Numbered from the stretch's first letter, positions 35,401 to 46,029 are shown. The stretch: DNA of 64,000 bases from Saccharum officinarum (GCA_020631735.1 CM036223.1:55294456-55358455), one strand, 5' to 3'. Numbers and translations: made by a program. The notes: generated by a model from the sequence alone, not told the origin.

Positions 35401-35935
35401 TGATCCAGTTGCTGAAATATGGTACTTCTTGCTGCAGGCTGTTAAAATGTTCAGCGAGCTCAATGGTAGATGCCTTTCCATACAGAGCTCGAACCCAACC
35501 TGTTCAGCAGTATCTTATGAGGAATCCAGTGAACTGTCGAGCATGCGGAGCAGCAGATGTCTTTCAATTCAGAGCTCAAATGAAGGCACAATAACATCTG
35601 ACGAAGAATCCAGTGAATCATCCTTTGGAGACCCTGAATTTGATGGCTACGTCACCACTGAGTTTGACAGCGAGCATTTTGTTTTACCTTGCTGTCGAAG
35701 TATGCTGTCCAGACCAACAAGCCCCACTGGGTGTATTGATGCAGTCTTCATAACCGAAGCAGATCTTGAGGGCTACGAGACCTACGCCGATGACGGGAAG
35801 GACGTTGTTGAAGTGCAAGTAGTGGTTCGCCACAAGCCCATCATGAGGAAACTCACCTGCTTCCTTGGGTCCTTGAAGCTTACCGGCAACTGCGAGCCAC
35901 CCGCTGGCCGTTTGACTGAGGTTCGAGCCTGCTAG
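32413..35935 (+). CDS. PTPMT/DSP8-like dual-specificity phosphatase, copy A (six exons)
   Basis: Exons 32413-32631, 32941-33063, 33477-33570, 35059-35141, 35221-35310 and 35438-35935 give 368 residues. The catalytic loop HCKAGRGRS (exon 4) fits the HCxxGxxRS signature of dual-specificity phosphatases. The N-terminal block around FYPTLLYNVLRNRF and the blocks GVVTLNEPYETLVP and RDYLFAPSLEHI match plant homologues of PTPMT1, the phosphatidylglycerophosphate phosphatase of cardiolipin/PG synthesis (Arabidopsis DSP8 group). Location is therefore likely mitochondrial or plastid membranes. The last exon adds a Ser/Glu-rich C-terminal extension of about 165 residues. Introns follow GT-AG except intron 5, which reads GC-AG (35311-35437). 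No lesions are seen. Confidence 0.88.
33866..34157. mobile_element. Stowaway-like MITE in phosphatase intron 3, carrying a SINE, copy A
   Basis: Left end ctccctcccttccaaatcac and right end attggaacagacggagtc are inverted repeats of the Stowaway type. The interior has been enlarged by the SINE fragment at 33926-33981. Also in copy B (about 54636-54928). Confidence 0.65.
33926..33981 (-). mobile_element. 5'-truncated Au-type SINE, copy A
   Basis: On the minus strand it reads CCCAACTTGCTTGGGACAAA then AGGCTATG and a (TTG)n tail, matching the 3' end of the plant Au SINE family. It is flanked by direct repeats gtaggaaaatgcaccaacat of about 15-20 bp, the target duplication expected of LINE-driven insertion. 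Copy B (about 54695-54752) has one more CAA unit in the tail. Confidence 0.8.
34207..34989. repeat. 391-bp tandem duplication in phosphatase intron 3, copy A
   Basis: Two consecutive units starting tccgta(c/t)ggtgtgatta at 34207 and 34598 share order and orientation to about 34989. The units differ by several percent, so the duplication is far older than the copy A/copy B split. Also in copy B, from about 54980 and 55371. Confidence 0.85.
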
Positions 35936-36153
35936 GTGAATCTGCTATGGTTTCCGCATCTGTTTTTCGCTCTTTGTACATCGGCAGAGTGTAATTACCG
36001 GCATGAGTGTGCACAGGCTGCGGAATTCCCTCGGGACAGAACCCTATGTTGTGGCCTGTGGCTGGCGAGAGAGATTGGTCTGTCGTGAGACCTGTTTAGG
36101 CGTTGTAGAGAGTGCGAGAGATCTGTGTGCATATCTGATATCAATGATTTCAT

Positions 36154-36162
36154 TGTAATAAA
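36154..36162 (+). terminator. Likely polyadenylation signal of the phosphatase gene, copy A
   Basis: AATAAAA at about 220 bp after the stop codon, following a T-rich segment. It is consistent with a plant near-upstream element, but only by motif. The copy B equivalent is near 56930. Confidence 0.4.
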
Positions 36163-36420
36163 AAAGATACTCTTTGAGCTCTCTTCGTAAAAAAAGTGGA
36201 GTTGTTTTTTAAAAGACTAAACAACTTAAAATTTAAACAAAAAATACTGGGCCATGTTCGTTTGTCTTATAATCTGCACTTTTTAGCTTGTTTTTTCAGC
36301 TGGAACAATATTTTTCTCTTACAATAAATCATCGAATAGTACTTTCAACCATATTTTTAGTGAAGCGAACGAGCTCTACATTTATAATGGCATATAAATG
36401 TTATTAAATTAACCATAATA

Positions 36421-36563
36421 TACTCTCGGTCTCCATTTTAAATTGTAACCCTTTGTAGCTTTTAAAGGTATATGTTTTTTTACCGTGTATCTGAATTTAA
36501 TGTATATCTAGCTATGTATCTAGAAAAGTCAGAATAACTTATAATTTTAAATGAAGGGAGTAT
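36421..36563. mobile_element. Stowaway-like MITE downstream of the phosphatase gene, copy A
   Basis: Ends actctcggtctccatttt and taatTTTAAATGAAGGGAGT are imperfect inverted repeats next to TA. Copy B about 57193-57334. Confidence 0.7.
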
Positions 36564-37670
36564 TTTATAGTATATTGATTTGGAAATATAAGTATTGATA
36601 CTATTTTATAAATATAATCAAATTTTAAAAAATCTGACTTAGCACCAAACGAAAAGGACTCCTTTTACGCTTTGTTTTTGGGAGGCAGGACGGAGAGGGT
36701 ACTCCATTCTGTCAAAAAAAAAACGATTCCAATTAGAAAGATTGGAGATTTTTTTAAATAATATTTTTTAATGATCAATTGCAAATCTAGAAGCTGTTAT
36801 ACAAAAATTTGACATATAGCAGCCTATCGATTGCTCGATAGGGAGCCTGTCGACAGCTGGAGGGGCCAATCAGCCTGTGGAAGGCCGACAGGTCAGTCGG
36901 CATTTGGTGCGCCGACAGAGAAGTCGGCTGCCCATGCCGGTACACACTGTCAGGCCCCACGTGATCGACAACTCTATTTCGTGCTGTATTCCTTCTTTTC
37001 TAGACACAACCATCACCCAATGTGATACTTTTTTGACGAACACAACCATCTCCAGCTAAAATACACGATGCATAATATCCTCTTACGTTTTAATTGTCCT
37101 TTGCCACGATGCAAGCGAGGGACTGTATTGGAGCGTTGCCTCCATTGCAAAAGTGCACACATTAGTTCATTAGTTCGCATCACAAATCCAAGAGTACATT
37201 AGTCCGTATGCATACATCCATGCTAGCATACAACCATATAGTCCTACACGCTTAACCTACACGACGACCACGCTTAGGTGCTTGCGCACCTCGGTGACGA
37301 ACCTAGGCCGTAGGGTAAGTCCACTGGTCTAGAGGGCGTCACTGTCGTGCACGTGGAGTCGACTCCATATGCTCAGTACCCTGAGTCGGTAGAGGTGCAC
37401 TAGAAAGCTAGGAGGGGCCTACCTCCTCGGGGACAAAGGTGGAGTGTCGTCCGTGTGAAAGGTCCCAAAGCTGCTAGTACCCTCCGTGTAGTCACTGCAA
37501 GAAGTACGTGTACCGACAAAAAAGGCTAGGTTAGATAGAGGTACATAGTACATGAGAAATCAGGAAGATAAATCATTGAATTACCTAGGACTTGAACCCT
37601 CTGCTGTAGCTCATCATTCCTGTTCGCATCGTGCAAAATATCATGTAAGTTAATTGAGGTACCCTTAAAA
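36564..37670. other. Spacer without a recognised gene, copy A
   Basis: It contains short inverted words such as cctatcgattgctcgatagg (36824-36843) and repeated gtcgac/gccgacag words (36850-36930) that suggest an old transposon end. No domain is recognised. Also in copy B at about 57335-58440. Confidence 0.4.
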
Positions 37671-37975
37671 CTTATACCCTAAAACTAACCCTAATCTACA
37701 AATAGAACCAAAACTAATAACTAACCTAATACTAACAGTAAAACTAGAAAAAAAACTAATAACTAACCCTACCCGAGAAGAAAAATTATTAACTAAAATA
37801 ACTAACCCTAAACAGAAAAAAAAACTAATAACTAACCCTAAAAGTTAACCTAACCCTAAAACTAAAAGTACTCCTAAAACTAAATCTAGCTAATAAACTA
37901 AACTAACAAAATCTAACTAAATAAAAAAAACTAAACTACCAAAACCTAACTAAACTAATAAACTAAACTAACTAA
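37670..37975. repeat. Degenerate CTAA-rich low-complexity tract, copy A
   Basis: About 300 bp of irregular aactaa, taaccctaa and ccctaaa words with A runs. Telomere-like CCCTAAA units occur but never in a regular array. The tract ends next to a GC-rich block (37990-38160). Copy B equivalent 58440-58745. Confidence 0.8.
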
Positions 37976-38218
37976 AAAAAGAAAAAAAACGTACCAGAGA
38001 ACTCAGGGGCCGCCGGCGCTGTGGGGGGCGGTGGCCCCCGCGGGCCAGGGGGCCGTCGACGGCAGCAAGCCCTCCGCCGGATCCGGCGGCCGACGGCGAG
38101 CCAAAGCCACCCGCGCGGCGGAGGAGAAGCGGCGGGCGACGGCGCGCCAGTGCGGAGCGAGAGAGAAAGAGCGAGTGAGAAAGAGTGCGAGGGAGAAGAT
38201 GACTGGTTAGATATCTTA

Positions 38219-38455
38219 GGGGGTGTTTGGTTTGAGGAGTTAAAGTTTAACAAACACTGTAGCACTTTCGTCTTATTTGATAAAAAGTTTTCAATCTTGG
38301 ACTAATTAGGCTTAATAGATTCGTCTCGTAAATTACTCCTAATATGTACCGACATGCATACAATTAGTCTACATTTAGTACTCCATGCATTTGAGGGAAC
38401 ATTGATGTGATAGGAGTTAAACTTTAACAAAATGAAACCCAACAAGAGAATGTCG
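38219..38455. mobile_element. MITE of the GTGTTTGGTTT type, copy A
   Basis: Starts gggggtgtttggtttgagga and ends aatgaaacccaacaag. The interior words taggcttaatagattcgtct and actccatgcat are shared with the other MITEs of this region. Copy B about 58990-59220. Confidence 0.65.
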
Positions 38456-38821
38456 GCTATCCGAAGGCCAATAGGACTTTTTTTTTCTAGAATGGCCGAG
38501 GCCGAATTTCATTACGATTGTAACGAAATTACAGAGTACCGACCGAAAATAAAGAGCTAGCAACAGCGACTATTTAAGCGAACGGAACCGTCGATGAGAT
38601 CAATCACAAAGGGATCAATCTCAACGACAAAACCTCCCCAGCTGCTAAAACGCTAGAATCAAAGATAAAGCTAAGCCAAAAAATGCTCCTGAGAGACACT
38701 TCGGGGAGTTCGCTCTCAGCAGGGCATGAACCCGTACGGCACACAGGCCGGGCACTGCACATCTTAGGACTAGTTAACCAACATAAGGCACCAATCGACG
38801 TTCTTCAAGCGATTGCTTCTT

Positions 38822-39066
38822 AGGGTGTGTTTAGATGGGTGTAAAGTGGGCGTAAAGTTCCTGTAGCACTTTTCGTTGTTATTTGATAAAATTTATTTAA
38901 TCATAGACTAACTAGGCTCAAAAGATTCGTCTCGACATTTATAGACAAACTATGTAATTAGTTATTTTTTTACCTACATTTAATGCTCCATGCATGTGTC
39001 CAAAGATTTGATGTGACGGAAAATCTTATAAAATTTTTGGAATTTCGAAGAAACTAAACACTGCAT
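38822..39066. mobile_element. MITE of the GTGTGTTTAG type, copy A
   Basis: Ends gggtgtgtttagatgggtgt and gaagaaactaaacactgc are imperfect inverted repeats. Copy B (about 59593-59836) differs by several transitions. Confidence 0.7.
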
Positions 39067-39215
39067 TAGCGTGATAGCGTCCTTCCTGTGGAAGAACAGC
39101 GCCGTCTCCTTTTATCACGCCTGCTCCCTGAACGATCGGGATGACGGAGTACATCGTGCTGCCTGTACTTACGTGCGAATGCTGCCTCCTCTTCGCCTCT
39201 AGGCTGTCAACCGAG

Positions 39216-39463
39216 TTTGGTTTGGGCCAAGATGCACATAAAAGTTAAGAATTTTTTCACTTTCTCTTCGTCACATTAATTTTTAGCTGCTTACATGGAG
39301 TATTAAATGTAGGTAAAAAAATAATTAATTATATAGTTTAGTTGAAAATCACGAGATAAATCTTTTGAGCCTAGTTGGTCCTCGATTGAACAATATTTGT
39401 CAAATAAGACGAAAGTGATACTATTTATCAGGTTAAAAAAAATTGCAAACTAAACACGGCCTT
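39216..39463. mobile_element. MITE, copy A
   Basis: From tttggtttgggccaagatgc to gcaaactaaacacggcc, with the usual interior words cgagataaatcttttgagcc and gtcaaataagacgaaagtg. Copy B about 59985-60234. Confidence 0.6.
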
Positions 39464-39494
39464 GGACTTGTTTTAGCACAGCAGAGCCTAAGCC

Positions 39495-39929
39495 TAAGAC
39501 TACCCACAGTGGGTACTCTAAAACGATACTCTAAAGCTTTAGAGTATGGATATAGAGTAAAAACTGCTGCAGTGGGTACTCCAAAACGATACTCTATCCT
39601 TTGTCTCACTCTATATTTAGAGTAGTACTGTGCTTACTCTATACTCTATAGTGACGGACCCCACTAGCTAAACAAAGGAAAAAATGCTATAACTCACCAA
39701 CCAAAAATCCAAATTAAATTTCGATTGCACCATTAAATTCGTCTCAATAAATCCTTCAAAACTAGATCACACATGGATATATTTAGATAAAGTGACAAGT
39801 GGGTCCCATAGTGGATAGAGTGGATAGAAGATGGATGAGTGCGGAAGAATTGAGTATAGAGGAAATAATCTTTGTGTCTAGGACATATAGAGGATAAATA
39901 TAGAGGTCCATAAGTGCAGGTTGTCTAAA
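39495..39929. mobile_element. 'Actctaaaacgatactct' TIR element downstream of the OXS3-like gene, copy A
   Basis: About 435 bp starting near agactacccacagtgggtac and ending near taagtgcaggttgtct, which are loosely inverted. The first 150 bp contains internal inverted phrases (actctaaaacgatactctaa and tagagtata). A second member sits upstream of the same gene at 41857-42285. Copy B counterparts are at 60266-60699 and 62790-63218. Confidence 0.65.
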
Positions 39930-40062
39930 CCATGCTATCCTCGTCATGGTGAGAGGTCACCTCCAAAAGGAGATTGAAAGATTGACATGCACAAAAGAAG
40001 GAAACGGTCGATGATTTTTTTTGCCTGGAGCCCCCTGGACACTGTGCTTCGTATTTAGGCCT

Positions 40063-40219
40063 TGTTCACTTCTCCTCCCAACCTAAAATATTTCCTCTTC
40101 CACCTATTACATCAAATCTTTCGACGCATGCATGGAGCATTAAATATAGGTAAAAAAGATAACTAATTATATAGTTTGTCTGTAAATGTCGGGATGAATC
40201 TTTTGAGCCTAGTTAGTCC
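40063..40219. mobile_element. MITE truncated by a deletion, copy A
   Basis: Left part of the element that is complete in copy B at 60828-61072. In copy A the sequence jumps from agttagtcc directly to gatatcag. This removes 162 bp relative to copy B, with a 2-bp microhomology (cc). Confidence 0.8.
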
Positions 40220-40586
40220 GATATCAGAACAAGTAACAGTCCACACCGCCAGTCTCAATGGATTTTATTAGAGTTTTATGAATATTAAATGTATTGCTGT
40301 GACACCGTATTAATAAAATGAGAGATGTATATGAGCAGAGAAAGTTTCACGAGGATAAAACTCTTATGCATTGTTTCTAAAATATAAATATGTTACAAAC
40401 TAGATTCTCAAACCTTGACTGACACTGGCCTAATGCGCCCGTGAAGAAAATCCTCGCAGAACAAGTAGAAAGAAAGGGAATAAAGAAAAAAAAACAGTTC
40501 AGTGACCCTCGACCTCGAGGAACAAAAACGTGTTCCTGCAGTTTCAGCGCTGTGTCGCCAGCGGCCAGCCTGCTGCCTGCTGCTGC

Positions 40587-41226
40587 CTACTGGTGGTACC
40601 CGTTCCGAATGGGCGGCGTCCTGAACCCGTTGGCGGCGACGAGGTCGAGGTTGGCGCAGGAGCTGGAGGCGGGCTGCTTCTTGGCCATCATACCTCCCAG
40701 CGCGACGTAGCTCTTGCACGACTTGATCTTCTGCTTGTAGGGGTTGTCCTTCTTGCGCAGGTCCTCCAGGCAGCGCACCTCCGACATGCACGCGAACGAC
40801 TGCGACTTGCCCTCGTAGTACCGCGACAGACCTTTCCTGCAAACCAGTCCTCGATTCGTGAGCAAAACGACCGGGTCGATGAAAAGCTCGAAAGCCTGCT
40901 GTGATTTCGCCGGCCGGGAGGTGTGTAGGCGCGCGCACTTACTTGGCTGGGAGCTGCGATATCATGGACGTCATGTCGTAGATGCTGTCCGAGTTCATCC
41001 TCCGCAGCGGCTCCGGCACGAACGCGCGGCGGTCCTGGTGGTCGCACTTGCCCTCGCCCCCGGCCGCTCCGCCGCCGCCGCCGCCCGGGAAGTGGTCCCC
41101 CTCGTCGTCGTCGTCGTCGGACTCGCCGCCGGAGAAGGACGACGCTGTCTCGAACAGCTCCTCGTCCCCCTCCTCGCGGCCCGCCGCGTCCCCGAGCCTG
41201 TAGCTCATGTCGCTCTGCAACGGCAA
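40587..41226 (-). CDS. OXS3-like stress-tolerance protein, copy A (two exons)
   Basis: Exons on the minus strand 41226-40943 and 40836-40587 give 177 residues (or 171 if translation starts at the second ATG, 41208). The first exon holds a Ser-then-Asp run, a Gly run and an acidic stretch. The second holds GLSRYYEGKSQSFACMS, CLEDLRKKDNPY and the Cys-Lys-Ser-Tyr segment, the conserved core of the plant OXIDATIVE STRESS 3 family. These are small nuclear proteins linked to heavy-metal and oxidative-stress tolerance. The intron is GT-AG and 106 bp. Both ends of the gene are bordered by copies of the same TIR element. Confidence 0.82.
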
Positions 41227-41373
41227 GCCTCACCCCGTCTCCGCTCTCGCTAGCAGCTGAGCTCACCCGACCCAAAGAGAAACGCTGCTCTCTTGCGTTT
41301 CAGTCGCTTGCGTTTCGTTCCGCTTCCTTGCGGAGTCTGCGCGTCGGCCTCCGCGGAGCTGGTGCGGTGCGCG

Positions 41374-41381
41374 TTTATATA
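41374..41381 (-). promoter_or_regulatory. TATA box of the OXS3-like gene, copy A
   Basis: TATATAAA on the minus strand, about 150 bp upstream of the first ATG, inside an otherwise GC-rich promoter. Copy B has the same at about 62307-62314. Confidence 0.75.
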
Positions 41382-41856
41382 CAGAGTCCCCGGCGCTGAC
41401 GGCGACACCCCCGAGCCGAGCCGCGCCGCGCCGCGCCCCGCCCTGGCGGGATAACGCGGCCCGCGCCTGCCCGCCCGCCCTCCGCCCGCTTTCAGGATTC
41501 AGACGCGGTACGTCGTCCGTCCGTCGTTTGACCAACGCTACTACCATTTTGCTGCGAGTAACGTGCGCAATTCGGTGCGGAAACCAAAAGAAACGCACGG
41601 TGACGCGCACGTTTTGCAGCCGTTCGTGTTCGTGCCCTCGCATCCGCGCCGGTGCCGTCGCGTCGCGGCGAGTACATGGGACGAATCGGGTCGTCCTGCC
41701 TGCCTGCGACCGACGCTGACAGGAGAGGGTGGTGGCCCGCCGGGCCATGTTTGTCTGCGTTAATAAAGGCGGGTTGGGTAGGCTGGCCACTGCGGCGCTG
41801 CCACACATGGGTTTTCGCCCCGGAATCTGTTCCGCTCCACGGCTCTGATCTTATCT

Positions 41857-42285
41857 CAGACTGCCCGCAGTGGTCTACTCTAAACGATACTCTAAAATTT
41901 TAGAGTATAAATATAGAGTAAAAACTGCTGCACTGAATACTCTAAAATGATACTCTATTCTTTCTCTCACTCTATATTTAGAGTAGTACATTGTTTACTC
42001 TATAGTGGGCAGTGGCGGGCCCCACTAGCTAAACAAAGAAAAAAATGCTATAACTCACAAACCAAAAATCCAAATTAAATTTTGATTGCACCATTAAATT
42101 CGTCTCAATAAATCCTTCAAAACTAGATCACACATGGATATATTTAGATAAAGTGACAAGTGGGTCCCATAGAGGATAGAGGATGATATAGAGGATGAAT
42201 GGGTGCGAGAGAATTGAGTATATATATGAGAGAATCTTGCTGACTAGGAGGATGAATATAGAGGTGCATGAGTGCGGATAGCCTT
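41857..42285. mobile_element. 'Actctaaaacgatactct' TIR element upstream of the OXS3-like gene, copy A
   Basis: Second member of the family at 39495, same orientation, ending near gaggtgcatgagtgcggatag. It lies about 480 bp upstream of the TATA box. Confidence 0.65.
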
Positions 42286-42424
42286 ATCCTCGTCATCCCA
42301 GGTCGCGTCGCGCACATGGGGCCCGGTTTGGTTCGCAGTGCACCCTGGCCGGGCGGCCGCTGGACCGCTGCGGTGCTGGTGCAGTGCAGTGCAGGTGAAG
42401 ACGTGGAGAGTGAGAGCCGGGCCT

Positions 42425-42660
42425 GGTTTAGAGCCTGTTTGGTTTCAAGTCGTTAAAGTTTAACTCTTATTATATTAATGTTTCTTCAAATGTATAGAAT
42501 ACTAAATATAGACTAATTACTTGTATGTCGGTATAGATTAGTAGTAATTTATGAGACGAATGTATTAAGCCTAATTAGTCTCAAATTGGAAACTTTTTTG
42601 TCAAATAAGACGAAAGTGCTACAGTGTTCGTTAAATTTTAACTCCTCAGACCCAACACCC
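42425..42660. mobile_element. MITE of the GCCTGTTTGGTTTC type, copy A
   Basis: Starts gcctgtttggtttcaagtcg and ends ctcctcagacccaacaccc. The interior matches 38219-38455 in inverted orientation. Copy B 63607-63838. Confidence 0.65.
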
Positions 42661-42888
42661 CCTGGATGCACCCCAAAGTTAGAATTTTTTCACTCTTTCT
42701 TCGTCACATCAATCTTTGGACCCATACATGAAGTATTAAATATAGATAAAAAATAACTAATTACATAGTTTAGTTAGAAATCACGAGATAAATCTTTTAA
42801 GCCTAGTTGGTTCACGATTAAACAATATTTGTCAAATAAGACGAAAATGGTACTATTCATCAGTTTCAATTTTTTTTTTGCAATCTAA
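42661..42888. mobile_element. MITE adjacent to the previous one, copy A
   Basis: From ggatgcaccccaaagttaga to ttttgcaatctaagg. It shares interior words with 39216-39463. Copy B continues from 63840 to the window end. Confidence 0.55.
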
Positions 42889-42889
42889 G

Positions 42890-43155
42890 GCCTCGTTTAG
42901 TTCAGTGAATTGGGGAGAAAAACTCTGTATCAGAATTTTTGTAGCATTTCGTTTGTATTTGGTAAAAAAATATCCAAATTTTGACTAACTAGACTTAAAA
43001 TGTTCGTCTCGCAAAGTACAACAAAACTGTGTAATTAGTTTTTGATTTCATCAACATTTAGTACTCCATGTATTTGCCGACATTTTAATGTGATAGGGAA
43101 TCTTTTTTCTGTATAGTGGAATTTGGGGAGAATTGGGGGAACTAAACAAGGGATA
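42890..43155. mobile_element. MITE of the GGCCTCGTTTAGTTC type, copy A
   Basis: Ends ggcctcgtttagttcagtga and gagaattgggggaactaaac form a clear inverted repeat. About 265 bp. The copy B equivalent lies beyond the window. Confidence 0.75.
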
Positions 43156-43325
43156 AACGTGGCCGCGGGTGGGTTGGGTTCTGACTTCTGAGCCCTCACG
43201 CGTGGGTCCGACGCGGTGACGGCGTGGTGGCCACGTCCCGTCGGAGCTCGCAGGGAATGTGAGTGTGCGATTAGATAGCTGGATCCGGTAAGGGCTGTGT
43301 TGAGTTCCTCCAAAAATGCACCATG

Positions 43326-43509
43326 GTCTTGTTTAGTTCTCTAAATTCATCCCTAAATTCAACTATGCAAAAAGAAAATTCCCCATCACATCAAAATATC
43401 GGCACATATATGGAGTACTAAATGTAGATAAAATCAAAAAACTAATTGCACAGTTTTATTAGACTTTGCGAGACGAATATTTTAAGTCTAATTAATCAAT
43501 GTTTGGACA
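43326..43509. mobile_element. MITE cut by the assembly gap
   Basis: Left end gtcttgtttagttctctaaa, same family as 42890-43155 in the same orientation. The right end is lost in the N run. Repeats at the contig end may explain why the assembly stopped here. Confidence 0.7.
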
Positions 43510-43609
43510 NNNNNNNNNNNNNNNNNNNNNNNNNNNNNNNNNNNNNNNNNNNNNNNNNNNNNNNNNNNNNNNNNNNNNNNNNNNNNNNNNNNNNNNNNNN
43601 NNNNNNNNN
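43510..43609. other. Assembly gap of 100 N
   Basis: Exactly 100 consecutive N, the usual placeholder for a gap of unknown size. It lies precisely at the junction between the two copies. It cuts a MITE on the left (43326-43509) and, on the right, enters the intron before the last exon of the receptor-kinase pseudogene. Confidence 0.99.
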
Positions 43610-44174
43610 ATAGAAGTTTAGGTTGCATAGTTGCTCCAACAATGAAAACTTTGAGAGATTTGATAGCAGTACCGGATTCACATACTCTGGATCGACGTAT
43701 CCAGGTGTACCGACGAGAGTATTTCGTGGCTATCTGAGCTTCGTTGCCAAGATTGAAAGCCTTGGAGAAGCCAAAATCAGCAATCTTAGCCTCAATTTCG
43801 CGTTCAATAGAATGTTAGTTGCCTTCACATCCCTATGAATGAGAGGTGGGTTGCAACCCTTATGCAGATACTCCAACCCTGCAAGTACATTAGTGTTCAC
43901 TCTTCCAGCAAAACCAAAACTCCAATATCATTAGCTTACAAAGTAATAGTTCAAGGACCTTGATAAACTCCAATGCCCCTTAACTTTGATGTGGATGTAG
44001 TTATGCTATTCTGATGTGAACCTTGGTACTGTTTGAATTGGTTATATGAAAATTAAGGAACAAGGTGATATGATCCCCTATTTTTTTATTTATTGAAATA
44101 TTGAATGAAATGTGAAGCATGACAATTGTACGCATGATGAGGCGGCAAAGTAGGACGTTCACACACACCCACTT

Positions 44175-44316
44175 GAGGGTTTGTTTGGATACCCTCGTAT
44201 CTATCTTAATCCACATGCGTTGAGGTGGATTGAAGTAGAACTTAAAACTAAATTACACTCGAATCCACCTCAACACCATGTGAATTGAGATCAATAAAGG
44301 GTATCCAAACAAGGCC
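44175..44316. mobile_element. Complete MITE, copy B
   Basis: Inverted ends gggtttgtttggataccc and gggtatccaaacaaggcc. The interior aggtggattgaag is also inverted with gaatccacct. Copy A has only the left part. Confidence 0.75.
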
Positions 44317-44631
44317 ATGTGGTAAGTAGTAACGGTGACAAAAGGTTTGGATCTCGGATGAACCACTTACATGTTTGAGGACAAGAAAATGCAAACTAAT
44401 AGTTCAAAGACATAATGACATCTCCAGATAAGTTTATATGCATAGTATATTCATCACAAACAAACCTTGAGCTGAGTCCAGTGCGATTCGGAGCCTCTGC
44501 CACCAGGTTATGCATCTTCCATTGCGACCATTTCCTATATGAATGAACCGACAGACCAGAAATTCATATCAACAGAGGCACTTTGTAAATGATCTAAAAT
44601 CTTATATACAATAACACTTAAATCTTGTTAT

Positions 44632-44715
44632 AAAAAAAACACTTCAATCTAAGCAGTTCTGAGTATTACCATGTGTCGTGTTTGAACTCTGAACTGCCTG
44701 GATTGAAGTGTTTTT
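44632..44715. repeat. Short hairpin in a kinase intron, copy B
   Basis: Equivalent of 2479-2564. One arm base differs (CTAAGCAG versus CTAGGCAG). Confidence 0.6.
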
Positions 44716-44787
44716 CTCAAATCAAACTCATTTATCTCTGACTATTAACGTCTATTCTTTTATTATAAAGATCATATATATATACTG

Positions 44788-44792
<5 letters not shown>

Positions 44793-44831
<39 letters not shown>

Positions 44832-44858
44832 CTATATATATATATTAATATATATATA

Positions 44859-44889
<31 letters not shown>
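44793..44889. repeat. Interrupted (TA)n microsatellite, copy B
   Basis: TA run broken by attatact and attaata variants. It is longer than the pure run of copy A (2641-2700). Confidence 0.95.
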
Positions 44890-44893
<4 letters not shown>

Positions 44894-46029
44894 AGGACAC
44901 CATATCCCATTGCCCTAATGACTTAATACTATTTTGATCGGAGGAAGAACCTGCAATCTGCTCGTGTAGGGTGCCTTCTGACATGTACTCATAAACAAGT
45001 GCCATGTACTGCCCATCCTTGCAGTAACCGATCATGGAAACGAGATTCCTATGATGGATCCGTGTTAAGATCTGGGCCTGAACAAGGGATCAAGACTGTT
45101 CAAATTCCTGCAGTATTGCAGTAACGTTCCTAAAAAGAGAATTCTTTGATGCAAATTCTGAAGAAATTCTACCTCTAAGAGGAACTCCTTGACACCCTGG
45201 TTGGAAGACTCAGACCGCAGCTTGACTGCCACCTGAGTGCCATCCTCCAAGAAACCATCGTACACTTTCCCAAAGCCTCCTCGGCCGAGCACGCGCTGGA
45301 ACTTGTTCGTGATCATCTCCAGCTCCTTGTACGTGAACCGGCGGTTCTCAAGCTGCAGTGAGCTCTGCGCGTACGCGTCACCTGCTGTGGAAGTGGCGCT
45401 GGCGTGGGTGCATGGCCCATCGGCGTCTCGTTTTGAGGCTTCACAGTGTTGGTCGTCGATCCTGAGTAGCACATACAACAGACGTCAGTTTTGTGTTCAA
45501 GATGGGGAAATTGCTAGAGGAGACAGTTGATGCTTGTCACCTTGTTCTTTTCGTCTCAGCAAGAGATAGTAGAGTAGTGCTACCACTGATACTATCACCA
45601 CAACCAGAACTACAGGGACGGCAATGTAGACGGCAAGCTTGCTCTTGCCCTTTGCAGGTTGACATGAACGGCGTTGGTGCAAAGGTTTGGATTATTGGCA
45701 TGTCTACAGACGAATAAATAAAAAACGGTTTCAATTCAACGGTTCTATATGATACTTTATGGAACTAAAATAGAATCAGATAAATCGACCGTAGAGTTAG
45801 GGATCCATCTTGAATTCTTTTGAGAAGTCCGGGGGGAATCGATCCACTCAGCTGGTTGTCTGTCAAATCTCTGAAAAGAAACGAATGCTAGTGATCTGAT
45901 TCAACGTGTGGGGCGGATCAGGCTCGAAATATTTGAAGTTAGCAACTTACAGAACTGTTAGTGAAGGTAGTTGTGAAAGGGAATCAGGAATTGAGCCGGT
46001 CAAGTTATTGTGTGACAGATCCCTGCAAA

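Noticed and set aside
35429..35935. 168-codon frame as a separate gene
   Set aside because: It starts inside the acceptor region, and its frame continues the phosphatase coding sequence across intron 5.
37670..37975. Interstitial telomeric repeat
   Set aside because: CCCTAAA units are few and irregular, and the tract is a mixed CTAA/A-rich low-complexity sequence.
37972..38265. Pro/Ser/Arg-rich frame
   Set aside because: It runs across a GC block and into a MITE end; the frame differs between the two copies and no domain is seen.
40688..41275. 195-codon Arg-rich minus-strand frame
   Set aside because: It runs through the OXS3-like intron in another phase. The conserved family motifs are in the spliced frame.
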